Below are positions 50,972 through 58,783 of a DNA stretch of 64,000 nt, piece after piece; within the stretch, counting starts at the first letter, position 1, and each line of letters begins with the position of its first letter. The DNA is from Allobosea sp. (GTDB lineage: Bacteria > Pseudomonadota > Alphaproteobacteria > Rhizobiales > Beijerinckiaceae). The notes beneath the pieces are model-generated. The model had not been told where the DNA came from. It saw only the letters and a program-made list of their open reading frames with translations, and ran no database searches. The translations under genes and the position numbers were made by a program. Where the stretch lies: positions 62,001 through 126,000 of the forward strand of contig JAAEQB010000034.1 in assembly GCA_024231975.1 (NCBI GenBank), given 5' to 3'.

Positions 50972-51925
50972 GCTGATAGTCCCCTGAGTTGACTGCCGCC
51001 CTGGGCAATGAGAGGCCGAAGGGCAACTACATACCGATCGCTCGCAAATTTGAGCAAAGTCTTCGATTTTGATGCCCGTATCGAGCAGCCGGTTTTATCG
51101 GCCTGATGTTTTGATAATAGGAGGCCAGATTATTGTATAATATTAAGCGATTCATACTAAACTTTATTTTAGCAAGATGTATGGTAAAAATAAAATTTCA
51201 TAAGATGCGGGAATGGATAGATTCTAGATGCTAGAAGCATCTCGTGTGGAAGATAAAAGGGGGGTAGTTTTTTTGCCTGCTGGGCAGGGTGTCATTCTCG
51301 AAAGCCACCCGGACCGCTATGTCGAACAGGCAGGAAACAGAGCTGCAAGCTCGGCAAAGGCAAGACGGCTATAGGGAGGGGGCGAACATAACCTCCCGCT
51401 CAGAACTCATATCTTCGCTGTGATAATAGCACATTATCAGAGGTTGTCTGCTTGTTTATGTACGATCATATCTTAAAAGGCTCGAATATGTTGACAATTC
51501 TAACTTAAGTTGCATATCAAGTTTCCGTGTGAGCTTAGTGATATAAGCTCAGCGGGCATCGTTCTCTAGTAGATGAAAGAATTCCGCAGAGAGTGTGTAT
51601 CTTAAGTTTATATATAAAATTTAAATCAAGATTCAAAACATTAATAGGTGTTCATTCTGGCTAAAAATAGTGATTTTTACGTCGTAGATTAGCCATTTGG
51701 CATTGTAACAATTGTTTGTTATTCTGGGAATGCCGCCTGACCTAACCAGATCCGGCGGGCGCCAGTGTGAAATCCTCGCGGTAAGAATTTCGTGATCGGG
51801 GCCGCCGATGCCGCGAGTTCTCGACTGGAGGTTGTGTGAAGTGCCGAAAATGCCTATGTGACGTAGCGTCATTGTTGACAGCGGTTCACATTCGCAAGAT
51901 GTCGGTCGCGAATTCGCTTCCAGCA
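50972..51925. other. AT-rich 954-bp region without a supported gene
   Basis: From about 51060 to 51720 the base composition is far more AT-rich than anywhere else in the window. It includes runs such as TTTATATATAAAATTTAAAT (51606-51625) and a perfect palindrome AACTTAAGTT (51502-51511). That palindrome lies between TTGACA (51491-51496) and a possible -10 TATCAA, a promoter-like arrangement on the plus strand; CTTAAGTT recurs at 51601. Minus-strand frame 51633-51929 has no recognisable product. The region precedes the sensor-kinase operon and probably holds its control signals. It may be foreign DNA. Confidence 0.6.
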
Positions 51926-52804
51926 TCACTTGGTGACAAGACTCGGCCGGCCAGAGCGCGATGTCAGCAGCAGCGAGATCAGCTTGCGGAAGCGCTGCCA
52001 GGCAAAGGGCAGGAAGCTTTGCTGGGCATGATCGGGCGGCGTGCGCAGCACCAGCCCGGGGTCGATCAGCATCGTCCCGCCGGTCAAGGCGGCAAGGCGG
52101 CGGTTGAAGACGAGATGCTCACAGATGGCGGGACCTACCTCACGATAGCTGCCGAGACGATACGTCTCGGCGCGATAGAGGCACAGGCCGTTGAAGGTCG
52201 AGGCGCAGCTGATCTCGCGATTGGAGGTGAGGGCTTGCTGGTGCGGGTAGATCCGCGAACGGAAAAACCGATAGTACTTCACGATGTCCGATCGACTGCT
52301 CGCAAGCTCGTCGAGCAACGTCACGAAGGATCGCTGCTCATCCTCATAGGCCAGGAGATCGTAATAGTGGGGGTGCGAGCTGGCTGACACCCCGAAGATG
52401 CCAGGTCGGTCGAGTTTCGCGGCGGCGGCGAGCAGTGCGGGGATCGGGGGCGGCGTGGCGATGACATTGTCGATGTCGAGCACGCAGACGAAGCGGGGCG
52501 CGAGGCCCGAGGCTTCGAGTTCGCTCTTGAGCCGTTCCCGGCCGAGCGCCATCCGCCTGAGCCGCTCAGGCTCCCCCGCCATGAATGCGGTGGGGACGAG
52601 GGTGATCTCTCCCTGCGACTGGGCCAGCTCGAGCAGCGCGCGCGTTCCGTCCCGCGAGCCGTTCTCGCCGACGAAAGCGACGATGCGCGAGCCGCTGCGC
52701 TTTAGAGCTCGCAGCAGCTCCAGGAAGCGCGGGATCGTGGCGGCGCAGTCCCTGGCGAGAGCCAGGAAGGCGAAGTCCGGCCGGACGTCCCCCGCCTGTC
52801 TCAT
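51926..52804 (-). CDS. Glycosyltransferase-like protein (CAP59/mannosyltransferase-like)
   Basis: 292 residues. VAFVGENGSRDGTRALLELA and VCVLDIDNVIATPPPIP give a GT-A-like donor and DxD region, and FGVSASSHPHYYDLLAYEDE with SCASTFNGLCLYRAETY resembles the CAP59/alpha-1,3-mannosyltransferase family seen in some bacterial polysaccharide clusters. Its ATG overlaps the stop of the upstream methyltransferase gene (ATGA), showing coupling. It is the last gene of the minus-strand polymer operon before the AT-rich region. Confidence 0.8.
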   Translation of the reverse strand: MRQAGDVRPDFAFLALARDCAATIPRFLELLRALKRSGSRIVAFVGENGSRDGTRALLELAQSQGEITLVPTAFMAGEPERLRRMALGRERLKSELEASGLAPRFVCVLDIDNVIATPPPIPALLAAAAKLDRPGIFGVSASSHPHYYDLLAYEDEQRSFVTLLDELASSRSDIVKYYRFFRSRIYPHQQALTSNREISCASTFNGLCLYRAETYRLGSYREVGPAICEHLVFNRRLAALTGGTMLIDPGLVLRTPPDHAQQSFLPFAWQRFRKLISLLLTSRSGRPSLVTK

Positions 52805-53457
52805 CTTGCGGGAGTCCTGATGGCGATCAGCGATTTCGGCAGGAACAGGACGTTCTCGGTCAGGATCTCCGCGTCCGGAAAGAGCTCTGCCAGCTGGGCC
52901 CGGTCGAGCATCGTGGTGCCTTCGACGATCTGCATCGCCTGGTCGAGGGAGGCGGCCTTCGCGTAGAAGCCGCGGGCCTTGCTCGACACCATCCGCCGCT
53001 GCAGCGGCTGCGGCAGCCAGTGCATGATCGGCGCATTGCTGTGTGGATCGAGCGGAAACCAGAAGTTCGGCGTCTGGACATAGTAGGAGGGAGCCAGTCG
53101 CCTGATCTCGGCTGCGACGCGCTTCATGTCGGCCCAGCGCCCGACGTGCTCGATCAGCGAATTGGAGTGGACGAAGTCGAAGCTCCCGTCGCCGAACGCA
53201 TTCACGTCGCGCGCGTCGCCCTGGAGGACATGGAAGCGCGGATCGGGCGAGGGCGGCTTGGCTTCGATATTCAGAAGCCAGATCTCCACCCCCGAAGGCG
53301 GCAGGTCGAACTGCCAGTAGTCGGCGTCTCCGCCCAGATCGAGGATGCGGCAGGATCCCCGTTGCGCGATCACGGCATCGATGATCGGCCGGACATAGGT
53401 CCTGAAGCGTTCCTCGCGGAACTGCGAGCGGCGGAACGAGCGCGGAATCATGTTCAT
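52801..53457 (-). CDS. Class I SAM-dependent methyltransferase
   Basis: 218 residues. RILDLGGDADYWQF is motif I, VEIWLLNIEAKPPS follows strand 2, and FDFVHSNSLIEHVGRW is the acidic strand-4 region with the IEHVG signature of methyltransferase type 11 proteins. It probably methylates a sugar or terminal residue of the locus product. GAAGAG lies 5 bases before the ATG at 53457. Translation is coupled to the downstream glycosyltransferase through an ATGA overlap. Confidence 0.85.
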   Translation of the reverse strand: MNMIPRSFRRSQFREERFRTYVRPIIDAVIAQRGSCRILDLGGDADYWQFDLPPSGVEIWLLNIEAKPPSPDPRFHVLQGDARDVNAFGDGSFDFVHSNSLIEHVGRWADMKRVAAEIRRLAPSYYVQTPNFWFPLDPHSNAPIMHWLPQPLQRRMVSSKARGFYAKAASLDQAMQIVEGTTMLDRAQLAELFPDAEILTENVLFLPKSLIAIRTPAR

Positions 53458-53546
53458 GAGCTCTTCGCCTTGCGATGATCTACCGGTTTCCGAGCACGAT
53501 CCTAGCGTCGGACGTTCAGCCGGCAGCCCGGTCCGACGACTGAGCG

Positions 53547-56441
53547 CTAGGGCTTCTGGACTAAGCCGTTCTGGGCAGGCGGGCCCTGATCGGCCCGGAT
53601 GATCCGGCCATTCGCTTCCTGGCCGAGATCGCGGAAGCGCTCGTAGGAGACCGGCTCTCCGCCCCAGATGAAGAGCGGGGCATCGGTCGGCCGACGCAGC
53701 ACATAGGTGTTGCGGTCGAAGCGGTTTCCGCCGGTTTCGATGATCCTGAAGTTCGGATTGGAATCGGGAACGTCGCTTGCCCCGCCGGAGAGTCCGGAGT
53801 CTCCGTCGTAGACGACTTCGTTGTCGTGCACGGAGTTGCGCGCCGTCAGGTAGAACAGCTTCTTTTGGCCGTCCTTCACTCTGGGTTGATCGAGCCGCTC
53901 GCGGCCCTGGTCGACGATGATGATCCCGGTCCCCCCGGGGGCTACGGTGATCGTGTTGCCGTAGACGCTCACGCCTTCGGATGCCGCGATCTGGATGCCG
54001 GCGCCCCAGATCCAGGCACTGCCCTGCTGGCCGCCGCGTCCGGTCCCGTTCAGGCGCACCGTATTGTTGCGGATGATGGCGTCGAAGCTGATCTCGTAGA
54101 AGATGCCGGCATCCGAATTGCGCTCGACGAGATTGTTCTCGAACAGGACATTGCGGCAATCGACATCGCACCAGAGCCCCGAGCCGTAATTGTCGTGCAC
54201 ATGGTTGCCGCGCAGCGTCAGGCGCTCGACCTTGCCTGCCTTGACGCCGCCGGCCTCCCAGGCGGCGTCGAAGCCGTAGATGTTGTTCTCGTAGATCTCG
54301 TTGTCTTCGATCACGACATCGCTGCCATTCGGCGAGATCCCGAGCTGGCCGTTGTGATGCACCTTGTTGCGGCGCACGACGCTCCTCTCGCCGGTCGCGA
54401 TGCCCGCGCCGCTATTGAGGCGGACCTCGTTGTCCTCGATCAGCCAGTCGGTGGCGCGTGCGTTCTCGTCGCCGAAGATCGCACCCTGCTGGGCGGGTGT
54501 CGCATATTTCTCGACGATCAGGCCTTTGACGGTGACGCCGCGCGCGCCTCGATTGTTGAACGCATAGAGTACGCGCGTCCGCTCCAGGGTCCGGCCGCGC
54601 GGATCGTCCGCGAGGTAGCTCAGCCCTGTCGCGGCATCAGAATAGACGCGTCCCGGCTGCAGCTCGGCACGGTCGGAGACTGGCTCCAGAGGCTGGCCAT
54701 CGAGGAAGAAGCGCCGCGGATCGTTGCAGCGCGCCCGCTGGGCCAGGCAGGAGCCGAACCGCTTGGTCCCGAACTGGGGCATGGCCGTCACCCAGAAGGT
54801 GTCCTTCCGGCTGATATCGGTGATCAGCTCGGCGCCGTTCAGGACGGCTCCGGGCTGGCCGATGAAGGTTTGCCGGTCCTTGGGGACGATCATCTGGGCG
54901 CGATGGAGGCCGGCCGCGATGCAGAAGGCCGCTCCCTGCGGGGCCTTGTCGACGAGCACCTGGATGGACGCGCCGACCGGCACCGGAATGGAACCGGGCG
55001 GGCAGGGGGCGCTTTCGGCGGCCTCGGAGGGGGGGCTGCTGAGCAGCGCCACCGCGCCGAACAGGGCTGCGCCGGCGATTTGGGCTCCCTTGCGTGCCGC
55101 AGGGCCGAAGCGGACGGGCGGCTCGACGACATGCCAGGCGCGATAGACCATCAGCGAGCCGAAGCCGATCCCGAACAGGATCCAGAAGGGTATGCCGAGC
55201 ATCGGCCCCTCGAGCGCGACGTCGAAGGAAGCGTCGATGACGATCGAGGCGAGATAACAGACCAGGAAGACGAAATAGCGCGCCCAGTCGAGATCGCCGC
55301 GGCGCCAGGCGAGATGGGCGGCCCGCAGCAGCGCGATCGTCCAGCTGCCGATGGCCAGGAGCCAGAGGGCAAGGCCAGGCACGCCGCTCCGGGCGAGATA
55401 GGTCATGTGCACGCTGTGCGGGCTGCGCACGGTCGGCCCGCCGCGTTCCAGACCGACGACGAAACCGTCCGCTTCCGCCAGGTTCATGCCGAAGCCCTTG
55501 CCGGTCCAGAAATAGGGGCCGTGGACGGTGTAGTTGCGGATCGCCTGCCACCAGCCCAGCCGCCATTGCTTGGTCCCGTCGAGATTGTTGGCCTCGCTCG
55601 ACCCGGCGACGCTGGCGAGGTTCTCGACCACGGCGGCCGCGCTGATCGGCCGCTCGCCGCGCGGCAGGGCGAGTTCGAAATCGGCGGCGTAGGCCACCAG
55701 CATGACGAGTGTGAGGGCCGCGGTGATGGTGGCAAGCCGGCCGATCTGGCCGGTCAGAACCATGCCCAGAAGCAGGGGAAGCAGCAGGGCCAGCATGCCG
55801 CCGCGGCTCTGGCTGGCGACGAGTAGGGCCGCGCCGAGAGCGGCGACGAGCCAGGTTCGGCTGACCTTGCACAGGCCGACCAGGACGAGCACGAGCGCAC
55901 CGCAGAGATGGGCGGCGAGTTCGCCGGAACGCACCGAGATAATCTCGACGTCCTGGCCGGGCAGCTTCGGGATGTAGGCATTGAAGAAGCGCGCGATCAG
56001 GTAGAGAACGATCGCGATCGGGATCAGCACCCGCGCATGGATCCGGAAATAGCCCATGATCTGGGCGATGCGGATCGGGCGCTCGACGATCAGCGCCGCG
56101 ACGATGAAGGCGAACCCGCCATAGAGCGCGACCACCCCGTCACGGAGTGCGTCGACACCATAAGGGCCGATGCCCTGCAGCGTCCGAAGCAGGATCCAGG
56201 CTATCAGCAGGGCCGCGCTGAGCGCCGGCACGGTCGCGAGCAGCGTGGTGGCGCAGCCCGAGGCGAGCAAGGCGAGCAGGCCGAGCGCGAACAGCATCTC
56301 GCCGACAAAGAGCGGCGGCAGGCCGAGATAGGCGAAGCTCTTGCCGAAGACGACATAGCCGGCAAAGCCGAGCGCCAGGATCGGCAAATAGCGATCCGTC
56401 GCTCGCCGGTCGGCCGCGGCGTCGGCCGATGTTCTCGGCAT
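53547..56441 (-). CDS. Fusion of Wzy/O-antigen-ligase-like membrane protein to periplasmic right-handed beta-helix
   Basis: 964 residues in one continuous frame. Residues 1 to about 445 are polytopic, with around eleven hydrophobic segments and the Wzy/ligase-type phrase GKGFGMNLAEADG followed by RSPHSVHMTYLARSGVPGLA. Residues about 450-472 form a last hydrophobic segment, GAQIAGAALFGAVALLSSPP then SEAAES, that looks like an ancestral signal peptide. The remaining 490 residues are a beta-helix: VLNGAELITDI, NEVRLNSGAGIATGERSVVR, NKVHHNGQLGISPNGSDVVI, IRNNTVRLNGTGRGG. The helix should face the periplasm, where it could bind or cleave the polymer. ATG 56441 is used; GTG at 56450 with GAGGGTGG upstream is an alternative. 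Confidence 0.85.
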   Translation of the reverse strand: MPRTSADAAADRRATDRYLPILALGFAGYVVFGKSFAYLGLPPLFVGEMLFALGLLALLASGCATTLLATVPALSAALLIAWILLRTLQGIGPYGVDALRDGVVALYGGFAFIVAALIVERPIRIAQIMGYFRIHARVLIPIAIVLYLIARFFNAYIPKLPGQDVEIISVRSGELAAHLCGALVLVLVGLCKVSRTWLVAALGAALLVASQSRGGMLALLLPLLLGMVLTGQIGRLATITAALTLVMLVAYAADFELALPRGERPISAAAVVENLASVAGSSEANNLDGTKQWRLGWWQAIRNYTVHGPYFWTGKGFGMNLAEADGFVVGLERGGPTVRSPHSVHMTYLARSGVPGLALWLLAIGSWTIALLRAAHLAWRRGDLDWARYFVFLVCYLASIVIDASFDVALEGPMLGIPFWILFGIGFGSLMVYRAWHVVEPPVRFGPAARKGAQIAGAALFGAVALLSSPPSEAAESAPCPPGSIPVPVGASIQVLVDKAPQGAAFCIAAGLHRAQMIVPKDRQTFIGQPGAVLNGAELITDISRKDTFWVTAMPQFGTKRFGSCLAQRARCNDPRRFFLDGQPLEPVSDRAELQPGRVYSDAATGLSYLADDPRGRTLERTRVLYAFNNRGARGVTVKGLIVEKYATPAQQGAIFGDENARATDWLIEDNEVRLNSGAGIATGERSVVRRNKVHHNGQLGISPNGSDVVIEDNEIYENNIYGFDAAWEAGGVKAGKVERLTLRGNHVHDNYGSGLWCDVDCRNVLFENNLVERNSDAGIFYEISFDAIIRNNTVRLNGTGRGGQQGSAWIWGAGIQIAASEGVSVYGNTITVAPGGTGIIIVDQGRERLDQPRVKDGQKKLFYLTARNSVHDNEVVYDGDSGLSGGASDVPDSNPNFRIIETGGNRFDRNTYVLRRPTDAPLFIWGGEPVSYERFRDLGQEANGRIIRADQGPPAQNGLVQKP

Positions 56442-56663
56442 TCCCTTCACGGTCCACCCTCGCTCTGCGTGGCGACTGCCGTCCCGGGAGAAACGTAACC
56501 TTTGGCCGGTCCGGAGCAGGCTGGGCATCCGAGGTAGCCATGCCGGCGAGGCGGCCGGCCGACCTTCCTTCTGGGCAGTCCCTATGCCCAGCGCCGTCGG
56601 GAAGAGGGTGACGCTAGACTTCGCCTGAGAAGATGCGGCCGGGTAATCGTCGACGGAGGCCCG
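56442..56663. promoter_or_regulatory. Divergent intergenic region between polymerase-fusion and flippase genes
   Basis: 222 bp between divergent starts; it must hold promoters for both polymer operons. GGAGG precedes the flippase ATG. No clear operator was identified by eye. Confidence 0.5.
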
Positions 56664-58064
56664 ATGACGTTCAGCGCGGGCAAGATGGGTGGGTATTTCG
56701 ACCGGACGCGGCGCGAGCCGGGGAGTATCGTTTCAGATCAGCGCAGGCCCGGCAAGCTATCCGAGACGATGCGGGCGCGGCTCCGTGCTGCGCGCGATCC
56801 GGCGCTGTCCTTCACCGATCAGGCTCTGTCGAGCGCTTGCAATTTCCTGACGACCATCCTGCTCGCCCGCGCGCTCGGCCTCGAAGCCTTCGGAGTCTAC
56901 ACGATGGTCTGGCTCGCGCTCTACCTCGCGATGAGCCTGCAGCTCGGCCTGATCGTCAGCCCGATGATGAGTATCGGCACGAAGGAGCAGGGGGCTGAGG
57001 CCGAAGCCTATTACACGATCGTCTTCCTGCATCAGGCCGGCTACGTCGTCGTCGCCAGCGGCGCGATCTTCGCTGCCTTGACCTTCGTCGCAGGCACGGA
57101 CTCGACGCTGGCCGATGCCGCGCTGCCGGGCGCGATGGCCGCGGCCTCCTATCTGACGCAGGACTTCCTGCGGCGCTATCTGTTTGCCCGGCGTCGGCCG
57201 GCCGGAATCCTGCTGATCGACGCGATCAACCAGGCCCTCAAGCTCGGCGCGCTCGCGGCCCTCTGGCAGGCCGGGATGATCGGCGTCGCGACTGCGCTTT
57301 GGGCCGTCGCCGCCGCCGCTGCGGTCTCGACGCTGTGTGGCCTTGGCATGTCCGGCCCGCTGCTGTGGCGCAGGCAGGTTCTGGCCAGCGTCACCGGGCG
57401 GCAATGGCGCTCGGCGCGCTGGCTCGTCCTCACCGGCTCGGTGCAATGGGTGCTGAGCTATAGCGGGCTCCTGGTGACGGCGGGCCTGTTCGGGCCGAAG
57501 GTGCTCGGCGCGCTACGGGCAGCGCAGAGCCTGCTCGCCGTGCTCAACGTGGTGCGCGAGGCGCTGGAGAACATCGTGCCGCCTCTGGCCGGCAAGGCCT
57601 TTGCCGAGGGCGGCATGCCGGGGCTCCACCGGACCCTCCGGCGCGCCATGCTGTTCGCCGGCCTCGTCGGGTCCGCGACGGTTCTCGGCCTCGGCCTGTT
57701 CGGCCCCTGGCTGCTGCACCGGCTCTATGGCGGCGAGATCCTCGAATTCGACTGGGTGATCATCTGGTACGCCTTCGCTTTTCCGATGGCGCTGACCAGC
57801 CTCGTCCTCGGCTGCGCCTTCCGGGCGCTGGAGCGTACGCGGCCAGTCTTCGTCGCCTCGCTCGTCGGAGGTTGCTTCAACCTGCTGGCGGTCTATCCCG
57901 CTGCGGCGACCTTCGGCGTGGCCGGGCTGATCGCCGTGACCTTGCTATCGGAGCTCGCTGCCCTCGTCGTCCTGGTGATGCTTACGCTGCGGGTTCCGGG
58001 CCTGCTCGCCGGCCCACCGGCAGCGCCGGTCCGCGGTCGCATGATGACGGCGCCCTCGCCATGA
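56664..58064 (+). CDS. Wzx-like polysaccharide flippase (MATE/MVF-type)
   Basis: 466 residues with about 12-14 hydrophobic segments. The N-terminal cytoplasmic stretch is long (about 55 residues), then FTDQALSSACNFLTTILLAR and LGLEAFGVYTMVWLALYLAM mark the start of the oligosaccharide-flippase domain. RAAQSLLAVLNVVREALENI is another family landmark. Such proteins move lipid-linked oligosaccharide units to the periplasm for polymerisation. The stop overlaps the PPTase start (ATGA), so the flippase and the NRPS-activating enzyme are translated together. Confidence 0.88.
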   Translation: MTFSAGKMGGYFDRTRREPGSIVSDQRRPGKLSETMRARLRAARDPALSFTDQALSSACNFLTTILLARALGLEAFGVYTMVWLALYLAMSLQLGLIVSPMMSIGTKEQGAEAEAYYTIVFLHQAGYVVVASGAIFAALTFVAGTDSTLADAALPGAMAAASYLTQDFLRRYLFARRRPAGILLIDAINQALKLGALAALWQAGMIGVATALWAVAAAAAVSTLCGLGMSGPLLWRRQVLASVTGRQWRSARWLVLTGSVQWVLSYSGLLVTAGLFGPKVLGALRAAQSLLAVLNVVREALENIVPPLAGKAFAEGGMPGLHRTLRRAMLFAGLVGSATVLGLGLFGPWLLHRLYGGEILEFDWVIIWYAFAFPMALTSLVLGCAFRALERTRPVFVASLVGGCFNLLAVYPAAATFGVAGLIAVTLLSELAALVVLVMLTLRVPGLLAGPPAAPVRGRMMTAPSP

Positions 58065-58759
58065 TGCCGCTGCCGCCATCCCAAGTGCACCTGTGGTGCT
58101 GCCGCGTCGATCTGCATCCGATGGAGGCGGCCGAGCGGCGTGGGATCCTGTCGGACGAGGAGCGCGCCCGCGCCGACCGTTTCCATGACACGAAGGCGCG
58201 GGTGGCCTTCATCGTGGCGCGCAACTGGCTGCGGCGCGTCCTGGCGCTCTATGTCCCGATTCCGCCGCCCCGGCTCCGCTTCGGCGAGACGGCGTTCGGC
58301 AAGCCCTTCCTCGTGAACGAATACAGCGGGCGCCCGATCGCGTTCAATCTCAGCCATTCGGGCGAGCTCGCGATCGTCGCGGTTACTCAGGGCATGCCGG
58401 TCGGCGTCGATATCGAACGCATTCGGCCGGTCTCGGCCGATCTCCTCGCCGGCTGCCTCGCGCCGCGGGAGTTTGCCATGCTCGCCGCGCTGACGCCGGA
58501 GCTGCGCGAGGAATCCTTCATCCGTTGCTGGACGCGGAAGGAGGCTTGCCTGAAGGCGATCGGGGTCGGCCTCAACGGCTCGCCATCGAGCTTCGAAGTC
58601 TCGCTCGATCCATTCAGGGCGCGGCTCCTGGCAGTGGAGTCCGATCCGGCCGAGGCCGATCTCTGGCAACTCGCCGATCTGGAGCCCGCACCCGGCTATT
58701 GCGGCACGCTGGCGGCGCGCCATCGCGGCTGGTCGCCGGTCTGGATGGCCCGGCCTTAG
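58061..58759 (+). CDS. 4'-phosphopantetheinyl transferase (Sfp type)
   Basis: 232 residues. Family motifs are FGKPFLVN, FNLSHSGELAIVAV, GVDIERIRPV (first metal-binding Asp-x-Glu) and FIRCWTRKEACLKAIGVGLN (WxxKEA motif). It transfers phosphopantetheine from CoA to the serine of carrier proteins; Sfp-type enzymes activate NRPS and PKS carriers, here very likely the PCP of the convergent NRPS operon. The ATG at 58061 overlaps the flippase stop by 4 bases. It ends 24 bases from the C-TE gene stop, convergently. Confidence 0.92.
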   Translation: MMPLPPSQVHLWCCRVDLHPMEAAERRGILSDEERARADRFHDTKARVAFIVARNWLRRVLALYVPIPPPRLRFGETAFGKPFLVNEYSGRPIAFNLSHSGELAIVAVTQGMPVGVDIERIRPVSADLLAGCLAPREFAMLAALTPELREESFIRCWTRKEACLKAIGVGLNGSPSSFEVSLDPFRARLLAVESDPAEADLWQLADLEPAPGYCGTLAARHRGWSPVWMARP

Positions 58760-58783
58760 TTTCGCCGGCGCAAGGTTCCCGGG

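Noticed and set aside
51633..51929. 98-residue minus-strand frame in the AT-rich region
   Set aside because: Its composition follows the local AT-rich DNA, there is no ribosome site, and no motif is visible.
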